Part shown: in pieces, positions 1-8,988 of the stretch
Layout: every line of letters starts with the position of its first letter
How positions within the stretch are numbered: the stretch's first letter is position 1
NCBI GenBank assembly: GCA_017403065.1
Contig: JAFQOT010000001.1
Span: forward strand, 1 to 50,870
Reading direction: 5' to 3'
Length of the DNA: 50,870 nt
From: Clostridia bacterium
GTDB lineage: Bacteria; Bacillota; Clostridia; Oscillospirales; Acutalibacteraceae
Notes under the pieces: model-generated
What the model saw: the letters and a program-made list of their open reading frames with translations, nothing else
Databases searched by the model: none
What the model was told of the DNA's origin: nothing
Program-made: the position numbers and the translations under genes

Positions 1-36
1 AAATCGACAAGTTTCGACAGAGACTTGTCGATTTTA
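1..36. terminator. Hairpin with T-run at left window edge
   Basis: AAATCGACAAGT (1-12) pairs perfectly with ACTTGTCGATTT (23-34) and a short T-run follows. This fits a Rho-independent terminator of a gene lying left of the window, but it may also belong to the repeat-rich tract next to it, because AACTTGTCGATT recurs at 81-92. Confidence 0.4.
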
Positions 37-125
37 CTTTTTCACTATTAACTCTTCACTTTTCACTCTTCTTTTTTTGAAACTTGTCGATTAAGTAATA
101 AGTAATAGTGAATAGTGAAGAAGTT
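37..125. repeat. AT-rich inverted-repeat tract
   Basis: TTCACTATTA (41-50) is the exact inverse of TAATAGTGAA (103-112), and related TTCAC/GTGAA words lie between and beside them. AACTTGTCGATT at 81-92 repeats the right arm of the hairpin at 1-36. I see no gene here. It looks like non-coding repetitive DNA leading into the hairpin array. Confidence 0.45.
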
Positions 126-297
126 TCGGTGTGCCTACGGCGAGTGATATTGCTTCGCAGTAATATTCGGCTAAAGCCGAGTGATATTGCCCTTCGGGCA
201 GTTTTGGAGGCGAATATAATATCACTTCTGCGTCGGCAGAAATATCACTATGCCATTAGGCATAATATCACTCTGTTCGCCAGAACAGAATATCACT
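126..297. repeat. Hairpin array with 9-nt spacer motif, copy 1
   Basis: Three left-hand copies of AGTGATATT (143-151, 159-167 as AGTAATATT, 180-188) are followed by four of its reverse complement AATATCACT (218-226, 241-249, 264-272, 289-297). Small perfect hairpins fill the spaces: GC-TTC-GC, CGGC-TAAA-GCCG, GCCC-TTC-GGGC, TCTGC-GTCG-GCAGA, ATGCC-ATTA-GGCAT, CTGTTC-GCCA-GAACAG. A second copy with different stem sequences lies at 41468-41637. The open frame at 108-299 only reads through the repeat. 298-355 shows nothing recognisable. Confidence 0.85.
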
Positions 298-355
298 AAA
301 AACTGTAGGAGTTAAAACACATATTTCAAATTCTATAAGTCTTTATTTAAATATT

Positions 356-382
356 AAAAAAGCCGCTTTTAGCGGCTTTTTG
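356..382. terminator. Terminator downstream of tcdA (bidirectional)
   Basis: AGCCGCT (361-367) pairs with AGCGGCT (371-377) around a TTT loop. The minus-strand reading ends in a T-run (AAAAAA on the plus strand), as expected for the end of the minus-strand gene at 399. A T-run also follows on the plus strand. Confidence 0.75.
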
Positions 383-398
383 TGTATTTTTCATGACT

Positions 399-1115
399 TT
401 AATTTGCATTATCAATGGAAAGTAAATCCTTTATTACCTCGGAAGCTATAAGCATACCTGCGGATGCGGGGACAAATACAGCGCTTGCGGGTATATGTCT
501 GCCTTTTTCCTCTATATTAACCGCAGGCTTTATAGGAGTTTCTTTTGAATATACTACCTTCAGCTTTTTTATTCCGCGCTTTTTTAACTCGTACCGCATT
601 ACACGTGCAAGGGGACAAACTGATGTTTTATAAATATCAGAAACCTGCAAATCGGCGGGATTAAGCTTGTTACCTGTACCCATACAGCTAATTATAGGAA
701 CATTGTTTTCTATAGCTTTAGTTATTAAAAGAATTTTTGAAGAAACTGTATCAATAGCGTCAATAATATAATCGTATTTTTTAAATTCAAAATTGCCTAT
801 TGTATCTGGGTTAAAAAATATGTTGTGACAGTTTACTTTAATTTCTGAGTTGATAGCATTTATTCTTTCCTTGGCAACCTCAACCTTACTAAGACCTATA
901 TTTTGTTCGGTTGCAATAATTTGTCTGTTTAAATTAGTTATATCGACTGTGTCGCTGTCTATAATATCAACAGCGCCTATACCGCACCTTACTAATCCTT
1001 CAAGAGCATAACCGCCTACACCGCCGATTCCAAAAATTGCCACGTGTGATTTTGCGATTTTTTTTATGTTTTCTTCTCCCAAAAGAAGCTGGGTTCTTGA
1101 GTGCTTGTTTTTCAT
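399..1115 (-). CDS. tcdA: tRNA threonylcarbamoyladenosine dehydratase (ThiF/E1-like)
   Basis: This 238-aa protein is an E1-like, MoeB/ThiF-family adenylating enzyme. The glycine-rich nucleotide loop GIGGVGG is at residues 29-35, with the acidic residue D53 and the DITNLNRQ segment (58-65) that binds ATP in this fold. The N-terminal SRTQLLLGEE stretch and the CPLARVMRYELKKRG region are typical of TcdA (YgdL/CsdL), which cyclises t6A37 in tRNA to ct6A. E. coli TcdA is slightly longer (268 aa). The ATG follows AAGGAC, and a TTGACA-17-TAAAAT promoter lies just upstream. It is transcribed away from the plus-strand gene at 1248 and ends at a hairpin terminator. Confidence 0.85.
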   Translation of the reverse strand: MKNKHSRTQLLLGEENIKKIAKSHVAIFGIGGVGGYALEGLVRCGIGAVDIIDSDTVDITNLNRQIIATEQNIGLSKVEVAKERINAINSEIKVNCHNIFFNPDTIGNFEFKKYDYIIDAIDTVSSKILLITKAIENNVPIISCMGTGNKLNPADLQVSDIYKTSVCPLARVMRYELKKRGIKKLKVVYSKETPIKPAVNIEEKGRHIPASAVFVPASAGMLIASEVIKDLLSIDNAN

Positions 1116-1145
1116 AGCTTTTGTCCTTAATTTATTGATAATTCA

Positions 1146-1174
1146 ATTTTAACTTTGGGTATTTGATTTGTCAA
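1146..1174 (-). promoter_or_regulatory. Sigma-A promoter of tcdA
   Basis: On the minus strand TTGACA (1174-1169) and TAAAAT (1151-1146) are separated by exactly 17 nt, about 30 nt upstream of the tcdA start. Confidence 0.8.
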
Positions 1175-1189
1175 GGTGGTAAATTTTTA

Positions 1190-1218
1190 TTGAATTAAAA
1201 TATACGATTTGATATAAT
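1190..1218 (+). promoter_or_regulatory. Sigma-A promoter of the TIM-barrel gene
   Basis: TTGAAT (1190-1195), a 17-nt spacer and TATAAT (1213-1218) precede the AGGAG ribosome binding site at 1235-1239. It is divergent from the tcdA promoter. Confidence 0.8.
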
Positions 1219-1247
1219 TAAAATAATAATTTTTAGGAGTGTTTTTA

Positions 1248-2123
1248 ATGCTAATTTCAACTCAGACAGATATGGCAAATTGCTCACTTGGTTTAAAGGA
1301 AAAAATTAAGCTTATTAAGGATTCGGGCTTTGATGCTTATGATATTTCACTTTTTAAATCATCAAAGGAGGATGAACTGTTATTAAGCGCGCCTGACTAT
1401 ATTGAAAATGCCAAGGAGATACGCAGGTACGCTGATGAAATAGGTATTGCTTGCAGTCAATCTCATGCACCTATGCCGTCTTCTGTTGGAGATGACGAAA
1501 GTGACGAAGAAATTTTTAAAAAATTAGTACAGTCTATGGAAGTAGCTTCTATTTTAGGCGCAAAAATTATAGTAATTCATCCAAAACAGCATTTATGCTA
1601 TGCAGAAAATGCTGAAAAATTATTTGAAATGAATGTAGAATTTTATAATAGACTCATACCATACGCTAAGAAATTTGGTATAAAAATAGCTACAGAAAAT
1701 ATGTGGCAGAAAAACAACGGCGCTAAGGTGCCTTGCGATTCTGTATGTTCAAGAGCATGGGAATTTAACAAACTGATAGATACTGTAAACAGTGAATGGC
1801 TTGTGGGATGCTTGGATATCGGACATGTTTCTTTAATGGGGGCTGATATTCCTAAGTTTATACACGCGATGGGAAACGAGCGACTGTTAGCGTTGCATAT
1901 TCATGATACTGATTTCGTTCATGATTTACATACTGCACCTTTCACTAATAAAATAGATTATAAAGCAGTAGCAAAGGCTTTAGGCGAAATTGATTATAAA
2001 GGTAACATTACATTTGAAGCATTGAATTTTTTCAAAAATCTTCCCGAAGAATTATACCTTTCTGCATCAAGATACCTTTGTGATATAGGAAAATATTTAG
2101 CAGCAGAGATAGAAAAACATTAA
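1248..2123 (+). CDS. Sugar phosphate isomerase/epimerase-like TIM-barrel protein
   Basis: The 291-aa product resembles the xylose isomerase-like / AP endonuclease 2 superfamily. Metal-site candidates appear in order along the barrel: H in IVIHPKQH, E in IATENMW, D and H in GCLDIGHVSL, HIHDTD, and E in ITFEALNF. These match the Glu/Asp/His pattern of divalent-metal isomerases, but the substrate cannot be told. I chose ATG 1248, 8 nt after AGGAG, over the in-frame GTG at 1239, which overlaps that site. uvrC follows after 30 nt, so the two may be cotranscribed from the promoter at 1190-1218. Confidence 0.75.
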   Translation: MLISTQTDMANCSLGLKEKIKLIKDSGFDAYDISLFKSSKEDELLLSAPDYIENAKEIRRYADEIGIACSQSHAPMPSSVGDDESDEEIFKKLVQSMEVASILGAKIIVIHPKQHLCYAENAEKLFEMNVEFYNRLIPYAKKFGIKIATENMWQKNNGAKVPCDSVCSRAWEFNKLIDTVNSEWLVGCLDIGHVSLMGADIPKFIHAMGNERLLALHIHDTDFVHDLHTAPFTNKIDYKAVAKALGEIDYKGNITFEALNFFKNLPEELYLSASRYLCDIGKYLAAEIEKH

Positions 2124-2153
2124 AAACTATTACTAACAAGGGGTGAAATTTTT

Positions 2154-3986
2154 TTGAACCAATGCGAAAACAGTGAAAAACTTAAGCAGCTTAAGGCAAA
2201 GGCTAACAGATTGCCTTTAGACCCAGGCGTATATATAATGAAAAACAAGAATGGGGAAATTATATATATTGGCAAAGCCAAAGCGCTTAAAAACCGCGTA
2301 ACACAGTATTTTGGTTCAGGGAATAACCATACCCAAAAGGTCAGAAAAATGGTTTGTAATGTAGAGAATTTTGAGTATATAATTTGCGACAGCGAATTTG
2401 AAGCTTTAATTTTAGAAAATTCTCTTATTAAGCAAAACCAGCCTAAATACAATATTTTATTAAAGGATGACAAGGGTTATTTTTACATTAAAATAACCGA
2501 TGAAAAGTGGCAGAGAATAGAATGCTCTAAAAACAATAAGGGCAAGGGTGAATTTATCGGACCGTATAACTCGGGCTATATTGTTAAGGAAACTGTTGAG
2601 CAGGCGCGAAAAATCTTTAAATTGCCTGACTGTAACCGAAATTTCGATATAAAAAGCCGCCCCTGCCTTAATTTTCATATTGGACTTTGTGACGGTCCGT
2701 GTTGTAATAAAATAAGTTTTAATGAATATTGCGATAATATAAATTCTGCAAAGGAGTTTATTAAAAACGGCGATACTCAGAGTATTTCTCTTGAAGTTTT
2801 AACCCAAAAGATGAATCAGGCGGCAGAAAATTTGCAGTTTGAAGCAGCGGCAAGACTTCGCGACCGTATTAACGCTATAAAGAAGATACGTGAAAAACAA
2901 AAGGTAGTAAGCATTAACTATAAAGAACAGGATGTTATAGCAACAGCCTGTTTCTCTCAAATTTCCTGCGTAGAGGTTTTGATTTTCCGTAACTATAGAT
3001 TGACCGATAAAAAGCATTATTTTATAGACGGAATTACAGATAAAGCAGAGCTTTATGACGAATTTTTACAGCGTTATTACGGGGATAAAGATTCTATTCC
3101 GCAGAGAATTTTAATCGACTGTGATACAGAAAAATTTTCAGTTATAAGCGATTGGCTTTCAGAAAAATCGGGTCATAAGGTTAATTTTATAAACCCAAAG
3201 CAAGGCGAATCAAAAAGAATACTTGATATGTGCTTGAATAATGCGGCTCAGAATCTTTCTGAAAAAACCGAAAGAACAAGCAGGGAAATGACCGCATTGA
3301 CAGAGCTTGGTAAGCTTTTGGGGCTAAGTAAAATTCCGTCTTATATTGAAGCGTACGATATTTCAAACACCGCCGGCGACAATAATGTGGCAGGTATGGT
3401 GGTATTTAAGGACGGAAGACCTTATAAACGCGCTTATAAACGCTTTAAAATTAAATCCTTTATAGGTCAGGATGATTACCGTTCAATGACCGAGGTCTTA
3501 AGGCGTAGATTTGATGAATATAAAAAAGGACAGGACAAGGGCTTTAAAACCTTACCCGATTTAATTTTGCTTGACGGCGCTAAAGGACAGATTTCTGCAG
3601 TATTACCTGTTCTTGAGGAATATGGAATTGATGTTGCAGTGTTCGGTATGGTAAAGGATTCAAAGCATCGCACACGGGCTATAGCTACAAGCAACAGCGA
3701 TATTGAAATTAAATCAAACCGACAGGCTTTTAGCCTTGTAACAAGTATTCAAGACGAGGTGCATCGTTTTGCAATTTCTTATCATAAAAAGCTTCAAAGT
3801 AAAAAACTCTTAAGCCGCGAACTTACCGAAATTAACGGCATAGGGGACAAAAAGGCTAATTTTTTACTAAAAAGCTTTGGCAGCTTAAAAAAGATAAAAG
3901 CAGCATCAATTCCAGAGCTTGCGTCGGTTAAGGGTATTACTCAACAAAACGCAAAAGATGTTTTTGAATATTTTAACAAACTGTGA
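2154..3986 (+). CDS. uvrC: UvrABC excinuclease subunit C
   Basis: UvrC makes the dual incisions of nucleotide excision repair after UvrA/UvrB find the lesion. The 610-aa length is typical. A GIY-YIG nuclease domain opens the protein (GVY at 25-27, YIGKAK at 38-43) and makes the 3' cut. A UVR (UvrB-contacting) helix follows at about 204-239 (QKMNQAAENLQFEAAARLRD). The RNase H-like domain for the 5' cut shows AYDISNTAG, LILLDGAKGQ and DEVHRFAISYH. Two helix-hairpin-helix motifs (INGIGDKKAN, VKGI) end the protein. The start is TTG, set by AAGGGGTG 8 nt upstream; no nearby ATG has a comparable site. Confidence 0.95.
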   Translation: MNQCENSEKLKQLKAKANRLPLDPGVYIMKNKNGEIIYIGKAKALKNRVTQYFGSGNNHTQKVRKMVCNVENFEYIICDSEFEALILENSLIKQNQPKYNILLKDDKGYFYIKITDEKWQRIECSKNNKGKGEFIGPYNSGYIVKETVEQARKIFKLPDCNRNFDIKSRPCLNFHIGLCDGPCCNKISFNEYCDNINSAKEFIKNGDTQSISLEVLTQKMNQAAENLQFEAAARLRDRINAIKKIREKQKVVSINYKEQDVIATACFSQISCVEVLIFRNYRLTDKKHYFIDGITDKAELYDEFLQRYYGDKDSIPQRILIDCDTEKFSVISDWLSEKSGHKVNFINPKQGESKRILDMCLNNAAQNLSEKTERTSREMTALTELGKLLGLSKIPSYIEAYDISNTAGDNNVAGMVVFKDGRPYKRAYKRFKIKSFIGQDDYRSMTEVLRRRFDEYKKGQDKGFKTLPDLILLDGAKGQISAVLPVLEEYGIDVAVFGMVKDSKHRTRAIATSNSDIEIKSNRQAFSLVTSIQDEVHRFAISYHKKLQSKKLLSRELTEINGIGDKKANFLLKSFGSLKKIKAASIPELASVKGITQQNAKDVFEYFNKL

Positions 3987-3994
3987 ACTAATAT

Positions 3995-4023
3995 TTGACA
4001 ATATAAACGATATATGGTATTAT
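3995..4023 (+). promoter_or_regulatory. Sigma-A promoter of the NhaC-type antiporter
   Basis: TTGACA (3995-4000), 17 nt, TATTAT (4018-4023), directly after the uvrC stop. A GGAGG ribosome binding site follows at 4038-4042. Confidence 0.8.
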
Positions 4024-4052
4024 TTTCTAAATAAAACGGAGGTTAAAAAACA

Positions 4053-5639
4053 ATGCAGATTAAAAAAGTTATCCCCAAAATTTTAATAATTGCATTTGTG
4101 GTGGGCTTTGGTGTTCTTTGCGCATTCACAGGTTCTGTTACTTCACCTGTTGGTACGCTTTGGTCACTGTTTCCACCTGTAATTGCGATTGGCTTGGCGC
4201 TTCTTACAAAGGAAGTTTATTCATCACTCTTTATAGGCATTTTAGCAGGCGGCTTGCTTGCAACCAACTTTAAACCTATTAAAACTATTGACTCAATTAT
4301 TAACGAGGGCTTTATTGCTTCTGTTTCAGGTACAGCAGGTATTTTTATATTTCTTGTACTTTTGGGTGTTATAGTTGCTTTACTTAATAAAGCGGGCGGA
4401 GCTCAGGCTTTTGGCCGTTGGGCTGCTAAGAATGTTAAGGGTAAAATTGGAGCATCACTTGCCACCTTTGCATTTGGCGTACTTATATTTATTGACGATT
4501 ATTTCAACTGCTTAACAGTTGGCGCGGTTATGCGTCCTGTAACCGACAAGGCTAAAATTTCCCGTTCTAAATTAGCTTATCTTATAGACGCTACTGCAGC
4601 GCCTATTTGTATGATTGCTCCCATTTCTTCTTGGGCTGCCGCAGTTTCCGAATATGCGCCTGATGGTGTCAGCGGTATAAAAATGTTTATTCAGGCAATA
4701 CCCTACAACTTCTATTCTCTTATGACATTTGTGTTTATTATTGCTATAACACTTATGAAGTTTGATTACGGTCCTATGAAGCTTCACGAGCTTAATGCTG
4801 AAAACGGCGACCTTTTTACAAGCGGTAACAGAAGTGAAAATGATGAACAAGAGGTTGTTACAGTTCAGCGTGCTCGTGTGATAGACCTTGTTTTGCCAAT
4901 TCTTGTGCTTATCGGGGTTTGCGTATATGCCCTTTATTACATAGGTCAAAGCGGCGGACTTTCTTTTGCAAATGCTTTTGGTAATACCGATGCTACCGTT
5001 GGTCTTCCTTGGGGCGGAATTATTGCTTTGATATTTGTTATTATTTATTTCATAGCGCGCAGACTTATAAGCTTTAAAGATGCAATGGATTGTATACCTA
5101 AGGGCTTTATAGCAATGGTACCTGCTATTCTTATTCTTACAATGGCAACTTCACTTAAAAATATGACAGGTCTTTTGGACTCTGATGCATTTGTTAAAGG
5201 CGCTTTAGCAAGTGCAAGCGGTCTTAATAACTTCTTGCCTGCAATTATTTTCATCGTTGCTTGCGGAATATCCTTCGCAACAGGTACATCCTGGGGAACA
5301 TTCGGTATTCTTATTCCTATTGTTACAAGTATTTTCGATGTAAACAGCGCACTTGGAATTATGAGTATGTCAGCTTGCCTTGCAGGCTCAGTTTGCGGTG
5401 ACCACTGTTCACCTATTTCTGATACTACAATTATGTCCTCGGCAGGCGCTCAGTGTGACCATTTAAATCACGTTTCAACCCAGTTACCTTACGCACTTAC
5501 CGTTGCGGTAATATCTTTTGTAAGCTACATTTTTGCAGGCTTTGTTCAGAATGCTTGGATTTCTCTTGTGTTCTCATCAATTCTTACGGTTGCAACCTTG
5601 ATTATAATTAAATCAATATTCAATAAAAAGACTGCATAA
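4053..5639 (+). CDS. Na+/H+ antiporter, NhaC family
   Basis: The 528-aa integral membrane protein has about 11-13 hydrophobic segments and the signature stretches of the NhaC/YuiF antiporter family: FIDDYFNCLTVG, a conserved acidic pair inside a membrane segment; GTSWGTFGI; and CGDHCSPISDTT near the C-terminus. Family members exchange protons for sodium, or in some cases malate for lactate with Na+ (MleN-like), so the exact substrate is uncertain. It is a single-gene unit: own promoter at 3995, GGAGG 10 nt before the ATG, and a strong terminator directly after the stop. Confidence 0.85.
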   Translation: MQIKKVIPKILIIAFVVGFGVLCAFTGSVTSPVGTLWSLFPPVIAIGLALLTKEVYSSLFIGILAGGLLATNFKPIKTIDSIINEGFIASVSGTAGIFIFLVLLGVIVALLNKAGGAQAFGRWAAKNVKGKIGASLATFAFGVLIFIDDYFNCLTVGAVMRPVTDKAKISRSKLAYLIDATAAPICMIAPISSWAAAVSEYAPDGVSGIKMFIQAIPYNFYSLMTFVFIIAITLMKFDYGPMKLHELNAENGDLFTSGNRSENDEQEVVTVQRARVIDLVLPILVLIGVCVYALYYIGQSGGLSFANAFGNTDATVGLPWGGIIALIFVIIYFIARRLISFKDAMDCIPKGFIAMVPAILILTMATSLKNMTGLLDSDAFVKGALASASGLNNFLPAIIFIVACGISFATGTSWGTFGILIPIVTSIFDVNSALGIMSMSACLAGSVCGDHCSPISDTTIMSSAGAQCDHLNHVSTQLPYALTVAVISFVSYIFAGFVQNAWISLVFSSILTVATLIIIKSIFNKKTA

Positions 5640-5654
5640 AGTAATTGAAATTTT

Positions 5655-5695
5655 AATCCGTTACAGGTATAATATCTGTAACGGATTTTTTATTT
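5655..5695 (+). terminator. Terminator after the NhaC-type gene
   Basis: AATCCGTTACAG (5655-5666) pairs over 12 bp with CTGTAACGGATT (5676-5687). A T-rich tail follows to 5694. Confidence 0.9.
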
Positions 5696-5707
5696 TGGAG
5701 AGTAGTA

Positions 5708-6544
5708 GTGAAAAAAAGAAGTTTAGAAAAACATATTGAAATAGAACGCAGTATCATAAAGAAATACCGAAAAACTATTTGGAGCAATTTTATAGGCGCA
5801 GTTCAGGAATACGAGCTTATAAAGGAAAATGATAAAATTGCTGTTTGTATTTCAGGGGGAAAGGATTCAATGCTTCTGGCACTTTGTATGCGCCAGCTTC
5901 AACGCTACAGTCAGGTACCCTTTTCCTTAGTGTATTTAGTAATGGATCCGGGCTATAAAAGTGAAAACAGAAAGCTGATTGAAGAAAATGCCAAAAAAAT
6001 GAATTTGGATATTCATATTTTTGAAAGCGATATTTTCGAGGTTGCCGAACGCTCAGGGGGAGCGCCCTGTTATCTTTGCGCCCGTATGCGCAGGGGTTGC
6101 TTATACAGTAAGGCGCAGGAGCTTGGCTGTAATAAAATAGCTTTAGGTCATCATTTTAATGACGTAATTGAAACTGTTATGATGAGTATGATGTATTCTT
6201 CTGAAATAAAAACTATGCTTCCAAAGCTTCACAGCACTAATTTTGATGGTATGGAGCTTATACGTCCGCTATATAAGGTCAAGGAAAAGGATATTATTGC
6301 CTGGAGCAATTATAATGATTTAAAATTTTTACAGTGCGCTTGTAAAATGACCGAAAAAAGCGCTGATATTGAGAATCTTTCTAAGCGAAAGGAAACTAAG
6401 CGGCTAATCGAAGATATAAAGAAATTCAACCCAAATGCAGATGATAATATTTTCCGCAGTCTTCATAATGTAAATTTAGCTACAATGCCTGGTTATAGAG
6501 ACTGTGACAAGGGTGAGTTACACTCTTTTTTAGAAAAATATTAA
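5708..6544 (+). CDS. TtcA-like tRNA 2-thiolation PP-loop protein
   Basis: This 278-aa protein has the ATP-pyrophosphatase loop SGGKDS at 49-54 and the TtcA pattern of Fe-S ligands: C121 and C124 (CYLC), plus C210/C212 (QCAC). E. coli TtcA uses two cysteines in a CxxC and one distal cysteine to hold a 4Fe-4S cluster and thiolate cytidine 32 of tRNA. The target tRNA base is inferred from family only, since Firmicutes paralogues may act elsewhere. It starts at GTG with GGAG 8 nt upstream. Its promoter is not obvious after the preceding terminator. pcrA follows 41 nt later. Confidence 0.75.
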   Translation: MKKRSLEKHIEIERSIIKKYRKTIWSNFIGAVQEYELIKENDKIAVCISGGKDSMLLALCMRQLQRYSQVPFSLVYLVMDPGYKSENRKLIEENAKKMNLDIHIFESDIFEVAERSGGAPCYLCARMRRGCLYSKAQELGCNKIALGHHFNDVIETVMMSMMYSSEIKTMLPKLHSTNFDGMELIRPLYKVKEKDIIAWSNYNDLKFLQCACKMTEKSADIENLSKRKETKRLIEDIKKFNPNADDNIFRSLHNVNLATMPGYRDCDKGELHSFLEKY

Positions 6545-6585
6545 CATTTAATTTTAATAGCACAAATTTTTTTCGGAGAATATAA

Positions 6586-8973
6586 ATGGATTTAATAAAT
6601 TTAAGACAAAAGGTTATTAAAAAATATTTTGGTAATATGAATGACCGTCAATTCGAGGCGGTTACTACTGTTGAGGGACCTTTGCTAGTTCTTGCGGGAG
6701 CGGGCAGCGGAAAAACCACTGTTCTTGTTAATAGAATTCTAAATTTGATTCGTTTTGGAAATGCCTTTAACAGTAAAAATGTATTTCCTTTAGGGGATTA
6801 TGAAATTAAGGTTTGCGAGGATTATATTAACGGCGCAAGAGATTTTTTACCTGATGATATATTTTCAGAGCAAGGAGTAAAGCCGTGGCAAATTTTAGCA
6901 ATAACTTTTACCAACAAAGCGGCAGGCGAACTTAAGGAAAGAATTGCCGCAAGGCTTGAAAATAACGATAACGAGGTTTGGGCAGGTACGTTTCACTCGG
7001 TTTGCGGAAAAATTTTGAGATATAATGCCGAAAAAATCGGGTACACCTCGCATTTTACTGTTTATGATACTGACGACCAACGCCGTCTTATGAAGGAAAT
7101 TATGAAGCAGCATAATGTGGATGAAAAATTTATTCCCCATAAGGCTGCCCTTTCTGCAATTTCAAGCGCCAAGGATAAGCTTATTTCCCCTGAGGAATTT
7201 GAAGCAAATTCGGGTCACGATTTTCGGCAAAAAACCATAGCACAGCTTTACAGGCTGTATCAAAACAGGTTAAAAAATGCCGACGCTATGGACTTTGACG
7301 ATATGATAGTCAACACAGTAGAATTACTTGATAAAAACCCCGATGTGCTTGAATATTATACTAAAAGATTTCGCTATGTAATGGTAGACGAATATCAGGA
7401 CACTAACCACGCTCAGTATGTTTTGGTAAGCCTTTTAGCTTCGGGGGCTGATAATCTTTGTGTTGTAGGCGATGACGACCAGAGTATTTACCGTTTTAGA
7501 GGCGCTACCATAGAAAATATACTCAATTTTGAGGATGAATACAAGGGCGCAAAGACAATACGCCTTGAACAAAATTATCGCTCTACCTCAAATATACTTA
7601 ATGCCGCTAACAGTGTTATTAACAACAACCGTTCAAGAAAGGGCAAAACCTTGTGGACCGACAAGGGCGACGGTGAAAAAATTAAGATTTATACCGCAGG
7701 TGATGAGAGGGAAGAGGCTCGTTTTGTTGCCGACAGTATTTTAGATAATGTAAAATCAGGGGAAAGCTTTAGCGACCATGCAGTTCTTTACAGAATGAAT
7801 GCTCAGTCTAATGCAATAGAAAATGTATTTGTAAGAAGCGGTATCGCCTACAAAATAATAGGCGGCTTCAGGTTTTATGAGCGCAAGGAAATAAAGGATG
7901 TTTTGGCGTATTTACAGCTTATAAACAATAATAACGACGATGTGAGATTGCGCCGTATAGTAAATGAACCCAAGCGGTCTATAGGTGATACTACAATGTC
8001 CCGCGCGGCTGAGATCGCTTCGCAGTTAGGGGTTTCGCTGTTTCAGGTTTTAAAAAATGCTGATGAATATGCGGCTCTTTCCCGTTCATCAGCTAAGCTC
8101 AAGGAATTTTGCGCTATGATAGAAAAGCTTTCTGAAATAGCTGAAGATGTTTCAATAAGCGAGCTTTTCGAAAAAATGCTTAAGGAAACAGGTTATTACG
8201 CGGCTCTTGAAGCCGAGGGCGATGAGGGGCAGGATAGAATTGAAAACGTTAAAGAATTTGCCTCTAATATTGCCCAGTATGAGCTTGAAAATGATGAGCC
8301 TACACTTTCTGCCTTTTTAGAGGAAATTGCCCTTGTTAACGATATTGATTCCTTGGATGAAGAGCAAGACAGGGTAATTTTAATGACAGTACACTCAGCT
8401 AAGGGACTTGAATTCAATAATGTTTACCTTGTTGGTATGGAGGAGGGGATTTTCCCGGGCAACCAGTCGATTTACGGCGGCGCTGAAGAAATTGAAGAGG
8501 AACGTCGCCTTGCTTATGTTGCTATTACCCGAGCTAAAAAGAAGCTTACTGTTACAAATACCTTTATGCGAATGCTTTACGGCTCTACATCAAGAAATGT
8601 ACCGTCAAGATTTTTAAAAGAAATTCCGTCCGAGCTTTGCGAAAGCCCGATTACAAGCAATTATTATAGCGGTAATTACAGCTTTTCTAACAAGACTAAG
8701 GATTATAACTACGGTGACCCATACAAGCCCTCAAAGTCCCTTTCCTACGGAAGCTCTTTGTTTAAAACGGCTTCTGACAAGCCTAAGTCTGTACAAAGTC
8801 CAAGCGGCTCAAAATATTCTGTAGGTCAGATGGTAGAGCATAAAACCTTTGGCAAGGGTATGATAATTTCTGTTGTGGCTTCCGGCGGAGGAGATTATAT
8901 GCTGGAAATTGGGTTTGATAATGTGGGCACGAAAAAGATTATGGCAAACTATGCAAAGCTTACTATTTTGTAA
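6586..8973 (+). CDS. pcrA: ATP-dependent DNA helicase PcrA (UvrD/Rep family)
   Basis: The 795-aa SF1A 3'-5' helicase works in replication, repair and RecA-filament removal. Visible motifs are Q/I (LAGAGSGKTT, GAGSGKT at 38-44), Ia (ITFTNKAAGELKER), II (DEYQDTN), III (GDDDQSIYRFRGA), IV/V (LEQNYRST, MTVHSAKGLEFN) and VI (VAITRAKK). The C-terminal tail VGQMVEHKTFGKG is the RNA-polymerase-binding Tudor-like domain of PcrA. Unusual is an extra stretch of about 40 residues (about 59-97) between motifs I and Ia, where most PcrA proteins have a short link. GGAG lies before the ATG. It is followed after 15 nt by a membrane protein gene. Confidence 0.95.
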   Translation: MDLINLRQKVIKKYFGNMNDRQFEAVTTVEGPLLVLAGAGSGKTTVLVNRILNLIRFGNAFNSKNVFPLGDYEIKVCEDYINGARDFLPDDIFSEQGVKPWQILAITFTNKAAGELKERIAARLENNDNEVWAGTFHSVCGKILRYNAEKIGYTSHFTVYDTDDQRRLMKEIMKQHNVDEKFIPHKAALSAISSAKDKLISPEEFEANSGHDFRQKTIAQLYRLYQNRLKNADAMDFDDMIVNTVELLDKNPDVLEYYTKRFRYVMVDEYQDTNHAQYVLVSLLASGADNLCVVGDDDQSIYRFRGATIENILNFEDEYKGAKTIRLEQNYRSTSNILNAANSVINNNRSRKGKTLWTDKGDGEKIKIYTAGDEREEARFVADSILDNVKSGESFSDHAVLYRMNAQSNAIENVFVRSGIAYKIIGGFRFYERKEIKDVLAYLQLINNNNDDVRLRRIVNEPKRSIGDTTMSRAAEIASQLGVSLFQVLKNADEYAALSRSSAKLKEFCAMIEKLSEIAEDVSISELFEKMLKETGYYAALEAEGDEGQDRIENVKEFASNIAQYELENDEPTLSAFLEEIALVNDIDSLDEEQDRVILMTVHSAKGLEFNNVYLVGMEEGIFPGNQSIYGGAEEIEEERRLAYVAITRAKKKLTVTNTFMRMLYGSTSRNVPSRFLKEIPSELCESPITSNYYSGNYSFSNKTKDYNYGDPYKPSKSLSYGSSLFKTASDKPKSVQSPSGSKYSVGQMVEHKTFGKGMIISVVASGGGDYMLEIGFDNVGTKKIMANYAKLTIL

Positions 8974-8988
8974 TTTAGGAGTAAAAAT

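Noticed and set aside
126..297. CRISPR array
   Set aside because: The repeated unit is only 9 nt, inverts halfway, and the spaces between are hairpins and not unique spacers; no cas genes are near.
108..299. Plus-strand 63-codon open frame across the hairpin array
   Set aside because: It lies entirely in the palindromic repeat, has no ribosome binding site, and its codons follow the repeat pattern.
4572..4949. 125-codon minus-strand frame
   Set aside because: It is antisense to the antiporter gene and reads as a low-complexity shadow of its membrane helices.
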